Assembly (NCBI GenBank): GCA_030704615.1
Contig: CM060733.1
Location: 14,012,001-14,076,000, forward strand
Reading direction: 5' to 3'
Source: Takakia lepidozioides
Taxonomy: Eukaryota; Streptophyta; Takakiopsida; Takakiales; Takakiaceae
Length of the DNA stretch: 64,000 bases
In this document: positions 34,691-48,320 of the stretch, piece by piece
How positions within the stretch are numbered: position 1 is the stretch's first letter
How the letters are laid out: each line of letters starts with the position of its first letter
Notes under the pieces: generated by a model
Seen by the model: only the letters and a program-made list of their open reading frames with translations
What the model was told of the DNA's origin: nothing
The model's database searches: none
Made by a program: the position numbers and the translations under genes

Positions 34691-36670
34691 GGGATGAGTT
34701 TGACGCGATGAATTCAAGGTTTAGATGGTGGGGTCAGCTGCAATATATGACTAATACCACTAAGTTACCCACTCTATATCTTTGGAAACATGAGCACTTT
34801 GTCGACCAGGCTACGTCCTAGCGGAAGAGGGTAGAAGAGTTTTTCAAGGGTCTGGATCTAAGTCCACAAGCCATGACCCTGCTGAATAAATTTGACCTAG
34901 AGGCTGAACCATCTACCCATGCAGTTTTCTTATGGCTATCGACCCATAGGGAATCATAGATAGTTTGTTGGTAGCAGCTATTCTAGCAAACACCCCAACC
35001 CTACATATCACACATAAGATCCTATGGTGCAAGACTCAAAAAGTGTGCTGGGGAGAGAGAAGATGCAAAGCTTTGCATTGCATCTTCTACTTCTCTTTGG
35101 AGTCTAACGGACATTCACCTTTTTGCCTCAATTGTCCCACCATTGACTGGGGTAAAAAAAACATTGGCTTCTCCTCGAAGGCTTCTCCTCATGAGATTTG
35201 GTGGTTTATGATGGAATATCAAAACGAGATTCATGAAACATTGGCCAAACATACTTGTCCACATGGAAATGCACAAGAATTCATCCCTCTACTCTCTAGG
35301 ATCTTGATGTGAATCTTGTTGTGTATTGCTTTGGTCTATTAGAACATGATGTTGTATGGGGTATTGGAAATGGTCAATAATAAGCTTGTAAATGACTTTG
35401 AGAGATACTAGCTCCGAATGCAATAACTCAAAAATGTGATAATTGATAGTGATGATGGTGAGGAAAAAATAACCTCGATAGGGCCATAAGGCATTACAAT
35501 CGTGGGGAGTCTCACAGGGCAGCCACAACGGGCGGCTAGAAACATTACTGGTTCATTTTGAGTAACAGGGCCTCCACCCCCTTTCATTTAAAAAATAAAA
35601 CTAAAATAAAATAACTTAAAAAAAATAAAAAAATAAAGCTGATGGTGAAATATTGAGATTTCTACGTCAATTGAAAAATTTATGGATTTGTAGGTAATAA
35701 GATCACACTTTCAAAAAACACCATTAAAATTGAATTATATAGGTCACACAGAGATCTTTCAAGGAGTAGAAAATGTCGTTCACCAAAGCTAGCCTTATGG
35801 CCCCCAACCTCGCGAAATTTTGACTCTCAAACTCAAGATCATAACGTTTTAGTTGGGTGAAAAATCCTTTCTTATGTGTTGATAAGCTTTTTTGGATAGT
35901 TTTTCTATTGATTTTTTCTCTCAGTTTTATTTGAGGATGAAGTATAGCAAGTGTAGCCCCCACTCCATCAACACGACTGCCTTCCGTCCTTTTGGGATCT
36001 AGACACAATCAGTGAACAAAAGTTTAGGGCCTTCGTGCAATTCTCACCAAAAGAAACCAAAAACAATTGTGAATGGGTACTTCCTGGCCAGTGGGGTTAG
36101 GTCCCAACCACATGAATCTTGATGCGACAGGCCCTAACAATAAAGAATCATTGACAACATAACATCCTTCCTTGAGATGTGTACTTCGATCGACCTTAGT
36201 ATCCATTTGAAAGTGAAAGTGTGGGGTGATGTGGCGTATAAATATAATATACAATGGACACAAACATGGCACAAGGTTCTGCACTCTCTCCCGTTTTGAC
36301 TATCTACTTTGTTGACAGATCCTAGACCAGCCATAGTCCTTTCAAAATGACCTCTTGGTGACAGAACACCCCATGAGTTATGGAAACCTCTCTCACATAG
36401 CAACCTCTCTCACATATGGCTTTTCGATCACACTTTCAATTGACGGACACACACACAGAGACACAATCTCTCTCTTTCTCTCTCTAACTAATCCTTCCTC
36501 AAGGTCTAGGGGCAACAACAGCTGGCCATGAGCACAATCCACTGCTTCCTGTCTCAGCTTCAGCCTGCTGCTAGCCAATGCTCTAGGTTACATTGACTGA
36601 AAACCTTGACAAGACCAGGAGCCTTCCTTTTCAGCCTTTGTATCTGCTAGCTGAGCTGATAAGAAGGAAA
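34691..36670. other. Intergenic, no gene recognised
   Basis: Contains an AT-rich A-run near 35580-35635 and scattered open frames (for example 34965-35312 plus, 36008-35724 minus) without family resemblance. The right end is the 3' flank of VPS53. Confidence 0.4.
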
Positions 36671-39600
36671 TCAAGTATTGAATAGCTTGCGGAAGGTGCC
36701 CTCCTTTTTTGCAGCTCCTTCTTTAGCTTGTTCAGCTAATGCGAAAAGGCGCTTCAGGCCAGTGCTGGATTGGGCCATTGCCCCCCTTCCGAGAGCCGCT
36801 GCCCGGGAAATCATAGCTTCCCTGCTTGGCTGGTCAAAGGATGTTGATACCTGAGTAGGTGTAGTTCTTGGTGACCCTATTCCTTGGGTGGATGACAACA
36901 CTGTTGGGCTGGAGGGTATCCCACTGGCACTCCTATTGCTCAACCGGTCCAGCAAGGGTTGCTGATCGGTTCGTTTCAAACCCTGCATCCATTGCATGAC
37001 GATACATGGAGGTTCTGCAAACAAGTTAGGTTTCCGGTTGAAGTGACTACTGAAGGATACTATGGGCCTAAAGGTTTACTGCACTTCCTGGAAGCCATCT
37101 TCAAGTGTATGATGTATGCGAATTCCACCTTCTGCAATTGTCCTTCAAACTGACATTTCAAAAAGGTTGAGACGACCATATGTGTTGGCTATTTGTCTCT
37201 CTTCTCTCTCTCCTGTGGTTTCTATAAGGTTTCTTTCCTTGTCTTCTTCCTTTCCGGGAAGGTATATCTTGCATCCTCCGAGGCCTGTGGCCACCTTCAG
37301 AGTCCGTTCCCACGCCCTGGCGATAGAGATGGGGCATTGCAGTTAAACATCCCCCAAGGTTAGAATCTATCCTGTCTGCCCAGGAAGTAGCGGCAAAGTA
37401 CTGCTTACTCTTCTCCTCCCCTGGATACAATGAGATCCAAGGCAGATGCTAATATCTTTTTAGAGACTCCCAGCCTTTGACAGACACTTTCAACTTTACG
37501 GACCCAAAGTGCCTCGCAGCCTACCTGCATGAACCACTTTGTTTTCGGGTGTCATTTGATGTTTTTCTACAAGTGGTCTTTTGTTATCCTACCTGTCCCA
37601 TGAGCCCTTGGGGCCCCCTGTGAACATTACAATACCAAATTCAATATGAGTGAAGCATCTGCTAACCTTGAGGTCAAGAATACGCTGGAAATCGGCAACA
37701 GATCCCTCGGGTAGTAGGGCACGATACGTGTCAGCTATGGCCTCAATTGGTGACAGAATGACCTGTCGAAAACAGCATGGTTACTACTACGCCTGTACAA
37801 CTATTCTTCGTACAAACTCTGAAACATGTGGAAGGCCTCATATGACACCTGGCCATCCTTAGAACACTATGATGCCTAAAGTCTCCATCCAGAGAGAAAG
37901 AGAGTCTCACTTTACCTTCAAGATGTGCTCTGCTTTTCCCATCTCACGTGCCACATACTTGGTGTAGCTAGCCGGAGTACTAGTCTGCGATTTCAGCATA
38001 TCCACCAAAACCCACAATAAGGATGCAGAGAGGAATGTCAAGTGTGTTGGTGGTACCTCTCCTTCTCAAGGCCTTAAATGCTACAAGGTGACCAGCAGTA
38101 CAATATAACCTTTATAGAAGTTAACAGAAGCCGTGCTGGAAAACAACACTTTCCAGTGTAATTCCAAAACGAGCCTTCTAGATAAACCCCATAACCAGTC
38201 TATTATTGGCTGTGCATAAGCGCTATGGCAGTTTCAATCAGCGTTCATGTGTTGATGGTAAGAACTGGCTCAAGGAAGTTTATCCTGCAGGGACTTAGGT
38301 CTTTAGTGTACGTTACAGCCAATATTCACAAGGAGAAATCTATACATATACCCTATTGCACCTCTGCACACAGCCAAGGAGCACTGCTGTATTGCCTCAA
38401 GATGAACTCTGGAATAACCTCATTCCCACCCCAACCTCCCTAGCAATTCTCTGAGGCAAAGCTGAAGGATATATACCTGCCCTCCTAAAGAGGGAACCTC
38501 TAGTAGCAGGGTTTTGACAGCATGTGTGTCCAACAACATCTGCAACAATAACATTTCAGTCATCATGACTGTCAACTCCCTTGGAATTTGTCATTCTTTG
38601 ACTGAAAATTCAAATGGTAAACAGGCCGTACATTTCAGCAGGTTGGCTTGTCAACAAACCCCAGAGTGTACAACAAAGATGTGAAAATGATGGATACAAC
38701 CGAAAACCACAGAGCAAAAGAGAATACAAAAGCTCATACAAGCTGCCAGAGGAACTATGAGGAACCTGTTGAGCACCCGTCTCGGAAATGCACTTGCATC
38801 TGAAAATGTTTAAATGGAACCTTGGAGCAAATGATGCTGCCAGCTGCACCCCACGGTATCAGCTTAAGTCAGCTGACTTGCCGAAGTCCCTCAGTTTGTT
38901 TTCTGAATTGCTTAAATCTCAGCAGTTGATCATTCAATTTAAGAAACTTATTCAACTAGTGGAATGTGTACAATACCTTGTCCATGAAAAACTGGAAGTA
39001 GAGAGGCGAGAGGAGGCCAGCAATGACTGGAACACTGCTAGACAGAATAGCGCTGATACCATTGACATAGCTGTACCCCCACCAACATGTATAGAATTTT
39101 AGTTAGAGTGGATGACAGTACCGGGCTTTTCAACATTATGTCATTCTAGGGATCCTACGTTTTGTAGTCTGCACTCAAAAGCAAACTAGCCATCAAAATT
39201 CTTGGTTAACCCCCAGAAAAGACCAGTTCTGGCAAATTATGGCTAATTCTGTTTAATGGGAAACAATGTCACCAATTCGTCCAGAAAATGACATCAAGCA
39301 GCAGGAGCCACAAGCTACTGTCGTTTGAGCCTTTGATTTAGAGCTATACTTTCCCCCTCCCTGGCAGATTATTCTTTGAAGGAAAACATACTTGCGGATT
39401 GTCCTCTGGTTCAAGTGCACAGGACTTCCATCTAAACGAGTACCATTTGAGCGTCAGGTCTGGAAAGCCCAGCCAGAAGGATCAATGGTTGCATTAAGGT
39501 TAAGCCGAAGTAAGGTACTCGCGGGTCTCAGAAACCAAATGGTAATGAGTGTTACAACTAGTTACAGTCAACATAAGGTATGACACTCTGAGCAGTCTTG

Positions 39601-42600
39601 GAAACTGTTGGGAGAGGTATGCTGCAAAAAATTCATCCCTAAAACCCTGATAAGTTGTAAAACGCAGAACAGACTCTTCACAGAGTAGTGGGGTCAGGAA
39701 AAGTGAGGAAAGGGAGCTTTAGTTTAGGACTGCATACTCAGACTGGTCACCGACACCCTCGAGGGTGGCCCATGGAAGTCGAGACATGTTGGCAAGCTCC
39801 ATTTCCAGCCGTGACTCCAGGCCCAACACTAGGGTTGACAAGGCTTTTGTTATCACCCCTGAAAACTCATCCTGCGCAAAATAAATGAAGGTTGACTCAT
39901 CACTCGCAAACGCAGGCAACTGGTGTGTGATCAAGCTAGCGAGAAATGACAGACTTGAGCAACAGTTCAGAAAATTCTGTCTAGGTGCACTTTATGCTAT
40001 GACGAGCCTGCAAACAAATAAATGGCATAGTTGTGTAATCACCCAGGGAACAAAACAAGAAAGGAAAGCAAGGAGCTCTCACAGTACCTGCTCCTCAGAC
40101 ATGTCGATACTCTCGGACAAGTGGGGGTCGATAAGTTTTGATATATTCTCCCCCAGATTGGCAGCCTGCCAACACAGTCCAGCAATGAACAATGTGCACG
40201 AAAGTTTGTGAAGCATTTACCACTCTAGCATGTATTTGCTCTGCATTAGAGCACCACCTCCCTGAAGCTGGATTTGTATATCACTCTCTGGGCTCTCCCT
40301 CTACCCCTGTCTGTTCCACCAAGATGTGGCAAACAACATCTCATGAGTACACTATGTTCCACCAAGCTAATGTCAAAGACTACAAGATTAATGGCAACCA
40401 AAGTATAAGTAGCTCATCTCTCTCCTCCCTTACTCTCACTTGAAGCCAAGAGATTTCACGCTTAGCAAAGAGAGCTCTTACATATTTATCAACCCTGTGA
40501 AATATAGAACATATCAGAGAGGAGAGGATGAAGGAATTACCGTCTCATGACAGTATTCGGCTGTATTTACAATGTAACATACCACCCTCTCATCTTTGTC
40601 TGAGACCTGGACAAACCCCCAGTGTCAATGTCTTCTAGATACCAATCCCCTATAGGAACCAGTAATACTTCCCTGTCGTCATTAGAGAGAAGAGAAAGAG
40701 GACGGAATATATTTGAGGTCCACAGGAATGGAGGCCCTAAGGGCTATGGTACCAGAAGGGAGTTCCGAAGGAGATTCCGTGATTGAAATTAAGAAACAGA
40801 CGGAATAAATATTCTAAAGTTACTATTGCCTGTAAAGGAGCCTGAAAGGGCTTTGGACCCAAAACAACATCCTGCGTGAGATTCCCAAAACTAGAATAGA
40901 GATTTCCCCCAAAACACGGAGTGCTCATGAAGGTAAGCAGCTAAGCACTTGGGGTCTCTACCGCTATGAGAAAGCAAGGAAAGACGGAAATTTATATTAG
41001 TCCTATTGGACAACAGCAAGAAACCTACGTGAGAGAGAAAGCTACTACATCCACGGGTGTCCAGAGGGCTATATCTGGGGTCTTGCCCCTTACTCTCTAA
41101 AACATCCAGAAAAGAGAGGGATACAAACCTTCACCAATCCCTCCACACCAGTTACAAGACCTGGCTGTCCTCTGGGCAACCGGCCAACAAGTCTTCCTGC
41201 ATATGCTCTTAGCACTCTCTGAAACACCTGCCTCACAACAGAAGGACATGTGAGTGCATCCATCAACAATTTCACCGTAGTTCCAGCCAGAAAAATCCCA
41301 AAGGCTTTAAAGCTCCAGAAATCATAAAATGCTCAACAAACATTGGATTGATCATGGAATATGAGCAGTGTATCATACCTTGTACAAGTTGAAGAGGGTT
41401 TGGTTGCGGGTCAGGGCACTGCAACGCTTCAAGCTTCTCTTTATGATCAAGAATACCTGCTCACATTCACGACTGAAACACGTCATTGGCTTCCCACCTT
41501 TGTGAACAGTAACTTGGGCACCAATACAGGAAAGACAAGACTATCCAAGGAACTGGTACGTGGTAAAGAATGTACTCGTAAGACGTTGGTAAGTGGTAAA
41601 GAGAGAGTTCCTAGGATAAAATTTGGGTCCCTCAGCTCTCAAACCTTGCATTTAGGTCCTTTTTCCAAGCCATTGCTCCTCTGGTGAAGGATCTGAGTTT
41701 CAATCAAGGCTCTGATGCCAGCGAGAAAAGTAGTGGAAGAGAGTTTGCACACATGGCTGTCTCACAAAAAACCATGGTGTTGAGCAAGACCTGAGTGCTG
41801 CTGGAGAGGATGTTAGCCTGGCTGCCTTCTTCACACTCCCAGCTCTCTTCCTGTTCAGTCATGCGAGGAAAAGGGAGAGTCTTCATGTGAGCTTCACGAT
41901 TTGACTGGCTTTCTTACATTATGGAAGTCTTTTGAAAGAATGGAAACAGGGGCCACAGGGAGAATCATGCCATAATGAGCTTGTCCAACGCCTCCATCAA
42001 CATCTTCTCTTCCAGCTCTACATAGCTTGACATATGGGGCTCAAAGCACGACGATATCGTCCCTCGGAAGTGGAAGTTCATTGCTGCCTGCACGACAAGG
42101 TAATTTCTTGATTCAGTGATTCACTTCTACATTACTTTCTCCTAAGCTTGGCGATCCTGCCCAAAACTTACATTAGATCAACTGTCCACACTTGGATATT
42201 AGGTCCGTGGGGTAAAAGCCTCTGTATTGTTGCTTACTAGGAAGTCATAATCATATACACTTTCAAACTACTTGAACCAACCTAATCGAATATCATAGGA
42301 AATAAAGGGCTGTCTAATATCCTGCAAATCCTGTATGTGGTGTGTTTGGCCCAAAACCCAAGAAAATTTTGAGAAAGAAACTGCAACATAACGAAAATAT
42401 TGGCCAATTGTTGAAAGACCCCAAACGATTGAAGATTACTCTTTCATTCGCTGCTTCCTGTTTCAGCTTCTTTTCTCCTCCTGTTTCCTGTCATTGACAA
42501 CATAGGTGTGATATATGTCAAGGTCCATGGAGGGCCCACTGCTACAGGAGCACACAAAACTCATCAGCTCTCTGCATGAAGCGCAGCAGGCCCAACAGGT

Positions 42601-45600
42601 ACTAGGATGCATGACATCAAAACTATCAAGAAGAAGCGAAAGGAACTGGAGAGTGCCTACTAATTTCAGCTGCTTTTGATACTTTTTGCGGATGGCCGAG
42701 GCTGTGAGCTCTCCATCTTTTGAATTAAAGCCTTCGTCATCACTCTCCTCTTCCTTTTTCTTGGCCCCTGCACCCCCAAACCGCTCGGCCAGCTCCTCCT
42801 CAAACTCAAGAGTCCTTTGCAGTGCCTGCCACCGGGTAAGAACTTGAGGTGTCGAATGACGGGCCAGGTAAGTTATTGTCATACTGAGACTAAATTGAAA
42901 TGAGAAACAATCAACAATTTGATAACTTATGATGAGTAATTTCAAGCATTTTATTCATGAAAACACTAAATAAACTAGGTTATATTTCATACTTGAACAA
43001 AAAGGTGAAAGCTGTCTATTTTAATGTTACTCTAAGGTTTCCACCATAGCCTTCATCTCAGTTTCTGCTAAAGACCTCCACCCACCCAATGTAAAAACTA
43101 AAATGTAGTGGGGTAATGTAGCCTTGGAAAAATAAGGATGCCACTGAGGTCATTTCAGAGAATCTGAATTTCTTGGGGGCGGCAGTTCTCATGTTGCAGA
43201 ATTTCCATTCTAATGAATTCAAATAAATGTGACCCAACTACCTTTGCTTGAGGTAGTTTCTTCTCAAAAGTCTTCTTACTGTCCAAGGAGCCAGACAACC
43301 CATTTACCAATACAGCTGAAGACCTAATTACAACGCATGTGTGTGTGGACAGATTCAGAAACCCAGAAATTACTAGATTACCTGCAGCAGAGTCGCTACG
43401 TCAGGTTTGGGTTGGGCTGTATCTAGAATCTCCATCAACTGCGCCCTGCGAACCCCATTCACATTCATATTGCAGCATTTGACCAAAACTGATAGCCAAA
43501 ATTTGCCCAGATAAGGCCCCCGGTAGTCAAATGTACCTTGTAACTTTGCAGAACTGCATACATAGGGTGTGGGCCACACGCCATGCTGGTGGAAAAATTT
43601 GCCAAACTTCTTCATTTGCTCTCAATTGGCGCTTGATCCACGCATACCTTCGTTCCGCCTTTTCCAATTTTGCCACCTCTGTGGTTGTGACAAACAACTA
43701 AAATCAGTGGAAGATAATATCATTATGTAGAAAAAGAAATCATGCAGCCTTCTCTGTCAGTCCTTAAACTTCAGCAAAGAAGCTGCGTCTGTTGTTCCTA
43801 TATGCCAAAGAAAGGCCATGTCTTCTAGAACAGACAGGGTTCGCTGTTTCCATCTGCCATGCAAGAAACCTGAGGCACCAGGGTCATCCAGGCTCCAGTC
43901 ATAATCAAATCTCTTTGAAGCCATAGGTGAGGACAAGTGAGGACTGTATGGGAGAAGAAAAAGCTAAGAATGGAAAAGAGACAATCTACTAGATAGGTTA
44001 CATCAGAATGAGTCACCTGTTCCCTGAAAAATTTGTTGGTACGCAGTGAGCTCCTTGCTGCAAACATTGCGAATGACCTCTTCTTTTGCTGAGGGATCAA
44101 GTGCATCGATGACTAGGCAGGCATCTGCAAGCTGCTGCATCTGTTGCCCATCTTCATTCAGCCCTGCCGTCCCTAGACTGTCCCAAACCCGACCCCCTCC
44201 TGGAGTGAACAATGAAGGCCATTTGGACCAAACATGGACAGGAGAAGAGAGAAATGTTCATTATAATGCCCAGTATAGAGCTGCATTTTCCAGACGGAGC
44301 CCATATCTTATTTAGGATACAGATGTAAGAAAGTACCTTGAGAAATCAGAGAAAACATGAGATTTTAACGTTTCTTTGATGCCTTTGAATTTCTCTCTTA
44401 GCTCTGTAATCTTGGGGATATCACTGTATGCCTCAAAATGGCTACAAAGTTGGTTTACTGCCTGCACACACAGACTTCCATGACTGAATCATTCTTCTTC
44501 TCTGCCATAACTCCCAGTCTTAAGAATCCAATAATATTTCGTCTCATCAAACTAATCCACCTAAGCTCGAGTCAGACAAAAGTCTTTAAATCTTACTCAG
44601 ATCTCCCAACCTTGCACCCTCTAATGCAACATTGCAATCTACTCCTAGATTTAAAGACAAATGCGTGGAAAGCTATGAGCATGGATCAGCCATCTAGTGA
44701 ATGGAGAGAGAAAAAAACCAGGATTCAGACCTCAAGCTGTCCAGCAGCCTCTTTGTATTGGCGCTTGGCAGCCATTATTTGAAGCTGATCCACAGCTGAC
44801 ACTGGACCCATGAGAAGGCCACACATGTCATTTGCTTTAGAACTTCTAATAGGAGTGCTTCAAACATAGATGTGCCCATACATATGACTGCACAGACTCA
44901 CAACCTGAGCAAAACATGCCTATCAGAACAAAGTTAGGAGCTTGTCAGGACATCAGAAGCTCAGACCCTTGCATATTCAGGCTATGAAGCTGCAATACTC
45001 ATGCATGGCACCGTGAGCAACATTGTTTCATGCAGAGATTTAGGTCTGGATTTTCTGGAGCTAATTTAGGTGTTTGGCATATGGGATTGGTCCTCTGGAC
45101 CTCCTTCACATGTAATAAATTCCCATTCTTTTCCTTTCTGCCCTGTGGATGGTATAAAGTTTCTCAGTTTCTCTTCCTCCCCATTTACATAGTGCATCCA
45201 AACCAGGCACAGGGTCTATGGCCATAAGCCCATGGCCAATGAGTACATCTTGCCCCCTCCTCCAGACCTACCCAGTCAGTATCAAATCTTTCCAAAACAG
45301 ACTAGATTATCCAAGGTCCAAAAGAAAGAGGAAAATGCACAAACCCAGCATGGCAAGGCGATGGAGAGCCGTGATAGTGGTGGTTATGTGTTTTTTGGCA
45401 AAGTCTAGCTTCTTGATGTCACGGCATATTTCCTGCACCATTACCTCGCTCTGCTCTGCTTTCTCTTTCATCTCACTTATTTTCTGCGTCAGCTCCTGTC
45501 ACCAGAAATCCCACTACTCATTCTTATTAAGTTCTTCGTACCTGCATTACATGTAGCAGTCTAATTACTTGCTCTCTAGAAACTTGCACTGGATGTTTTC

Positions 45601-46664
45601 TGCCGCCAAACCCCTAATTTATGGCATCAGACTTCATTGGTAGTCAGACATGACAATAATTGAAGTTACTTCAAATCCCCTTGGCCCACTACTCGTACTA
45701 TCAGGGTGAATTTGTTCGAAGGACAGAGTATATACTTTGATAATTGATAGAGTCTGGAGGTACCTGAATGGCTCGCATGGATGCTGCCAGGTCCTCCTTT
45801 GCTTTTGACCCTGATGTGCTCTGAGGTGGGTCCACCGTAAGTACATTGTGATTACTCTTGATAAGTCACGCTTTCTGCAAAAGCCCCTCATCCCATATCT
45901 AAACACGCCCTGAAGGGAATTGAGAGGTTGGGATTCCCTCCCTCCCTTCCCCCTTCTGTGTGTGTTCTAACCACTGAGCTGAGGTATCCCTCAGTGCGTG
46001 TGCTGACTACAGTTGCAACGAAGTAACGTATTGAACTGGAAATGGCACCTGCTGTCGAATGGCTGCCAAAATCTCAGCATCAACACGCCGTATCTTGTTT
46101 CGCAGCTTTGCAATGAGCGGGTCCACTGCCACCAATGATGCCTCTGCAGACGAGTGCAACAGCTTTTGCTATCAGCACACACTTCGCCAGGGCTCAGTTA
46201 CAGAGAGCTGGGCAAAAGTGCAAAATAACTTAAACATGCGATGAGAAACTTTACAACTTCAGTATTTCGCAAAGAAACATAAAAAGAGAAGTCTCTCAGG
46301 CGCCTCACAGGCTAATTGTATACTACGATAAATTCTTACCGCTACTGGGTTATAAAATCATGGCAGCACACTCCGTTATGCTTTAAGTTCTTGTAAACGG
46401 CACAGCCAAAAGGGACCGATTCTTCCATAGTGGCTTATTCTCGGCCAACAGTTTGGGTAATTCCAGTTGACAAACACGGATACTGCTGCGACCAGACAAC
46501 CCGTGCTTTGGGTGGTAAGGATTGTAGGTCGACCATGTCCAAGATCGAGCAGAAACAGAAAAAGGCCAGAGAGGAGGTACATGATCATATGAATGAACGC
46601 GGCCCGCACCTGTAGGGAAAACAGTGTTGATGAACTCAAGAGTGCTGGCATTAGTCGCCGCCAT
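36671..46664 (-). CDS. VPS53: VPS53, GARP complex subunit
   Basis: Subunit of the GARP tether that captures endosome-derived vesicles at the trans-Golgi. Exons (5'-3'): 46664-46610, 46143-46049, 45820-45764, 45495-45345, 44801-44731, 44461-44337, 44177-44017, 43678-43537, 43445-43382, 42825-42661, 42087-41971, 41850-41791, 41456-41379, 41227-41129, 40606-40541, 40165-40088, 39871-39738, 39070-38977, 38843-38766, 38539-38477, 37984-37916, 37762-37667, 36982-36671. The frame is continuous: 809 codons plus stop, near the ~820 usual in plants. Markers: MAATNASTLEFINTVFPTEA, EQSEVMVQEICRDIKKLDFA, ACLVIDALDPSAKEEV, ERRYAWIKRQLR, TLEFEEELAERFGG, RGTISSCFEPHMSSYVELEE, VGDQSDYVNGI, LGRGAMAQSS and the terminal GTFRKLFNT. 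Twenty-one introns are GT-AG; the one after exon 11 appears to be GC-AG. Confidence 0.9.
45915..46000 (-). mobile_element. Possible tRNA-related SINE relic in VPS53 intron
   Basis: On the minus strand TCAGCTCAGTGGTTAGAAC (near 45990-45967) closely resembles a tRNA D-arm and A box. A GAATCCCAACCTC stretch about 40 bases on could be the right half of a B box. It lies in intron 2. No complete cloverleaf can be drawn, so it is a SINE head or tRNA relic at best. Confidence 0.35.
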
Positions 46665-47250
46665 TGGATTTGAAGATGGAGAAGTACTCCCCTTCCAATC
46701 CAGCTACCAAATGCTTCCCTTTCCACCCCTGTAAAACAAATGCATTGATATTTACGTGCTTCTTGCTCGCCAATCCACCTGCGGGTACTGCGAGGGTTTA
46801 GCACTGCCAAGCACGATTTGGATGCCTTCCCCCTTCATTCCAGAAGAATCACTCCCGCATATCCAAACTGTGAAACAGAGAAAGACATCTGCTGACCTCC
46901 GCCTGCACTATATCAATCTGTGCAACACAATTGAAGGCAGTAGTCTCTACGAAGAAAGAACGAGAGAGATCCCGAGTTTGTGATCCTCCTTTGCAAACTG
47001 CAATCTCCGAGCTGCGCTTCGTGGAGGCTCCGTTCTTCCCAGAACAGTCGCCTCAAACGTAGCAGGAAGACAAGACTCTGTAACATGGCACTTCTTATAA
47101 AAATAAATCAATGAGATTTATTTATTTATTTTTGTTTTCAAGTTTGAAGTTTGTAGAGGGTAAGTTCGCGTACAAGAGGTGTAGGGATCGATGCCCAACT
47201 TCTCAAAACCTTGGTTCTTTGTGCTTACCCCCTTTGTACTGGCGCCAAGA
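46665..47250. other. VPS53 upstream region
   Basis: 5' flank of VPS53 on the minus strand. No gene is recognised. Short open frames on either strand have no family resemblance. Confidence 0.4.
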
Positions 47251-47523
47251 AGGGCTTAGCAAAAAATCTAGAAGTGCTTCTTGTTGTCGAGATCCTTGAT
47301 GGGAAATGGGGACAGCTCAGAGGAGATGTGCGAGACCAGTTTGCAGTTATGAAAGACTTCTGTTTCTTACACTGAATCCTGTAGAGGGCCAATATTCTTG
47401 CTCAAACATTCGATAAAGAAACTTGTGGCGGATGGTGCCCGTGCATAACATTAAGTGTCTGACACGCCCTTGGGTGTATGTGTTTGTGAAGAAAGAGAAA
47501 TTATCACATCCACGGAAAGCTCA
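47251..47523. repeat. Long inverted repeat, left arm
   Basis: Reverse-complementary to 48042-48320 over ~275 bases, roughly 85-90 percent by eye. Matching landmarks include AGGGCTTAGC at the outer edge, CTCAAACATTCGATAAAGAA, TGTGGCGGATGGTGCCCG and CACATCCACGGAAAGCTC at the inner edge. The two arms enclose a ~520-bp loop. Confidence 0.85.
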
Positions 47524-47545
47524 AAGGACGAGAGAGCTCTAGACA

Positions 47546-47754
47546 ATCCAACAGGTAAGTCAAGCCGACATCAAAATGGTGCATGCAGAGAGTGGGTTAT
47601 GCTTAGGCACTCCTGTTATAACCCTTAAACGGCAAGCCTGCCCCTGCAAACATCAGTGAAGAACATGTCATAGCATTTCCAGTCAAAGCCAATGGAAGGC
47701 TGCCATTGGAGCATGTGAATTTAGAATAGGCTCTTGCACACATCTTGTCATAAT
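47546..47754. repeat. Dispersed repeat R3, copy 1
   Basis: Shares CATCAAAATG, GAGAGTGGGTTATGCTTAGG, CCTTAAACGGCAAGCCT and GAATTTAGAATAGGCTCTTG with 63392-63635, in the same orientation. It lies in the loop of the long inverted repeat. No coding frame. Confidence 0.85.
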
Positions 47755-48041
47755 AGTCTATATCACAAACTTAGATGTCATAACAGACACATGAATACAA
47801 GAGCCTCCTGTTTTGAGGGAGGAGAGCACTGTGTTTATAGAGTTGCCTTTGTGATCAAGATTAGCTATCCGATGTCTTTCACCCTGTAAATGGCTGTTTT
47901 GTAAAAATGGTGGATGTCGTACTACTAGTCATCAATCCCTTTCTTTGCATTCTAGACAAAATGATAAAGAATACATCCACCTTACTACTGCATCAATGCA
48001 TCATGGAAAAGTCCAAGATCTGTCATGCAGGACTCTTCCTT

Positions 48042-48320
48042 GAGCTTTCCGTGGATGTGATAAATTCTTTCTTTCACAAACACATACACTCACAGGCGTG
48101 TCAGACAGTTTATGCTATGCCCGGGCACCATCCGCCACAAGTTTCTTTATCGAATGTTTGAGCAAGAACATTGGCTCTGTACAGGATTCAGGCACTATAT
48201 AAGAGGCAGAAGTTTTTCATAACTGCAAACAGGTCTCTCACATCTCTCTTATATCCTCTCCCCATTTCCCATGAATGATATCGATAACAAGGAGCACTTT
48301 TAGATTATTTGCTAAGCCCT
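48042..48320. repeat. Long inverted repeat, right arm
   Basis: Partner of 47251-47523. Begins at TGAGCTTTCCGTGGATGTG and ends at GCTAAGCCCT. No transposase or recognisable target-site duplication adjoins either arm. Confidence 0.85.

Noticed and set aside
39731-39740. Apparent second GC donor in VPS53 after exon 17 (TAT|GCAGTC)
   Set aside because: A GT donor two codon positions earlier (GA|GTATGC at 39737) gives the correct phase 2 and joins to VNGI normally.
41361-41687. 108-codon plus-strand frame
   Set aside because: It begins opposite VPS53 exon 13 and its first part is an antisense shadow.
41709-41722. Minus-strand TGGCATCAGAGCC, similar to a Met-tRNA primer binding site
   Set aside because: No LTR end precedes it, and it lies in a VPS53 intron. 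One short match is not enough to call an element.
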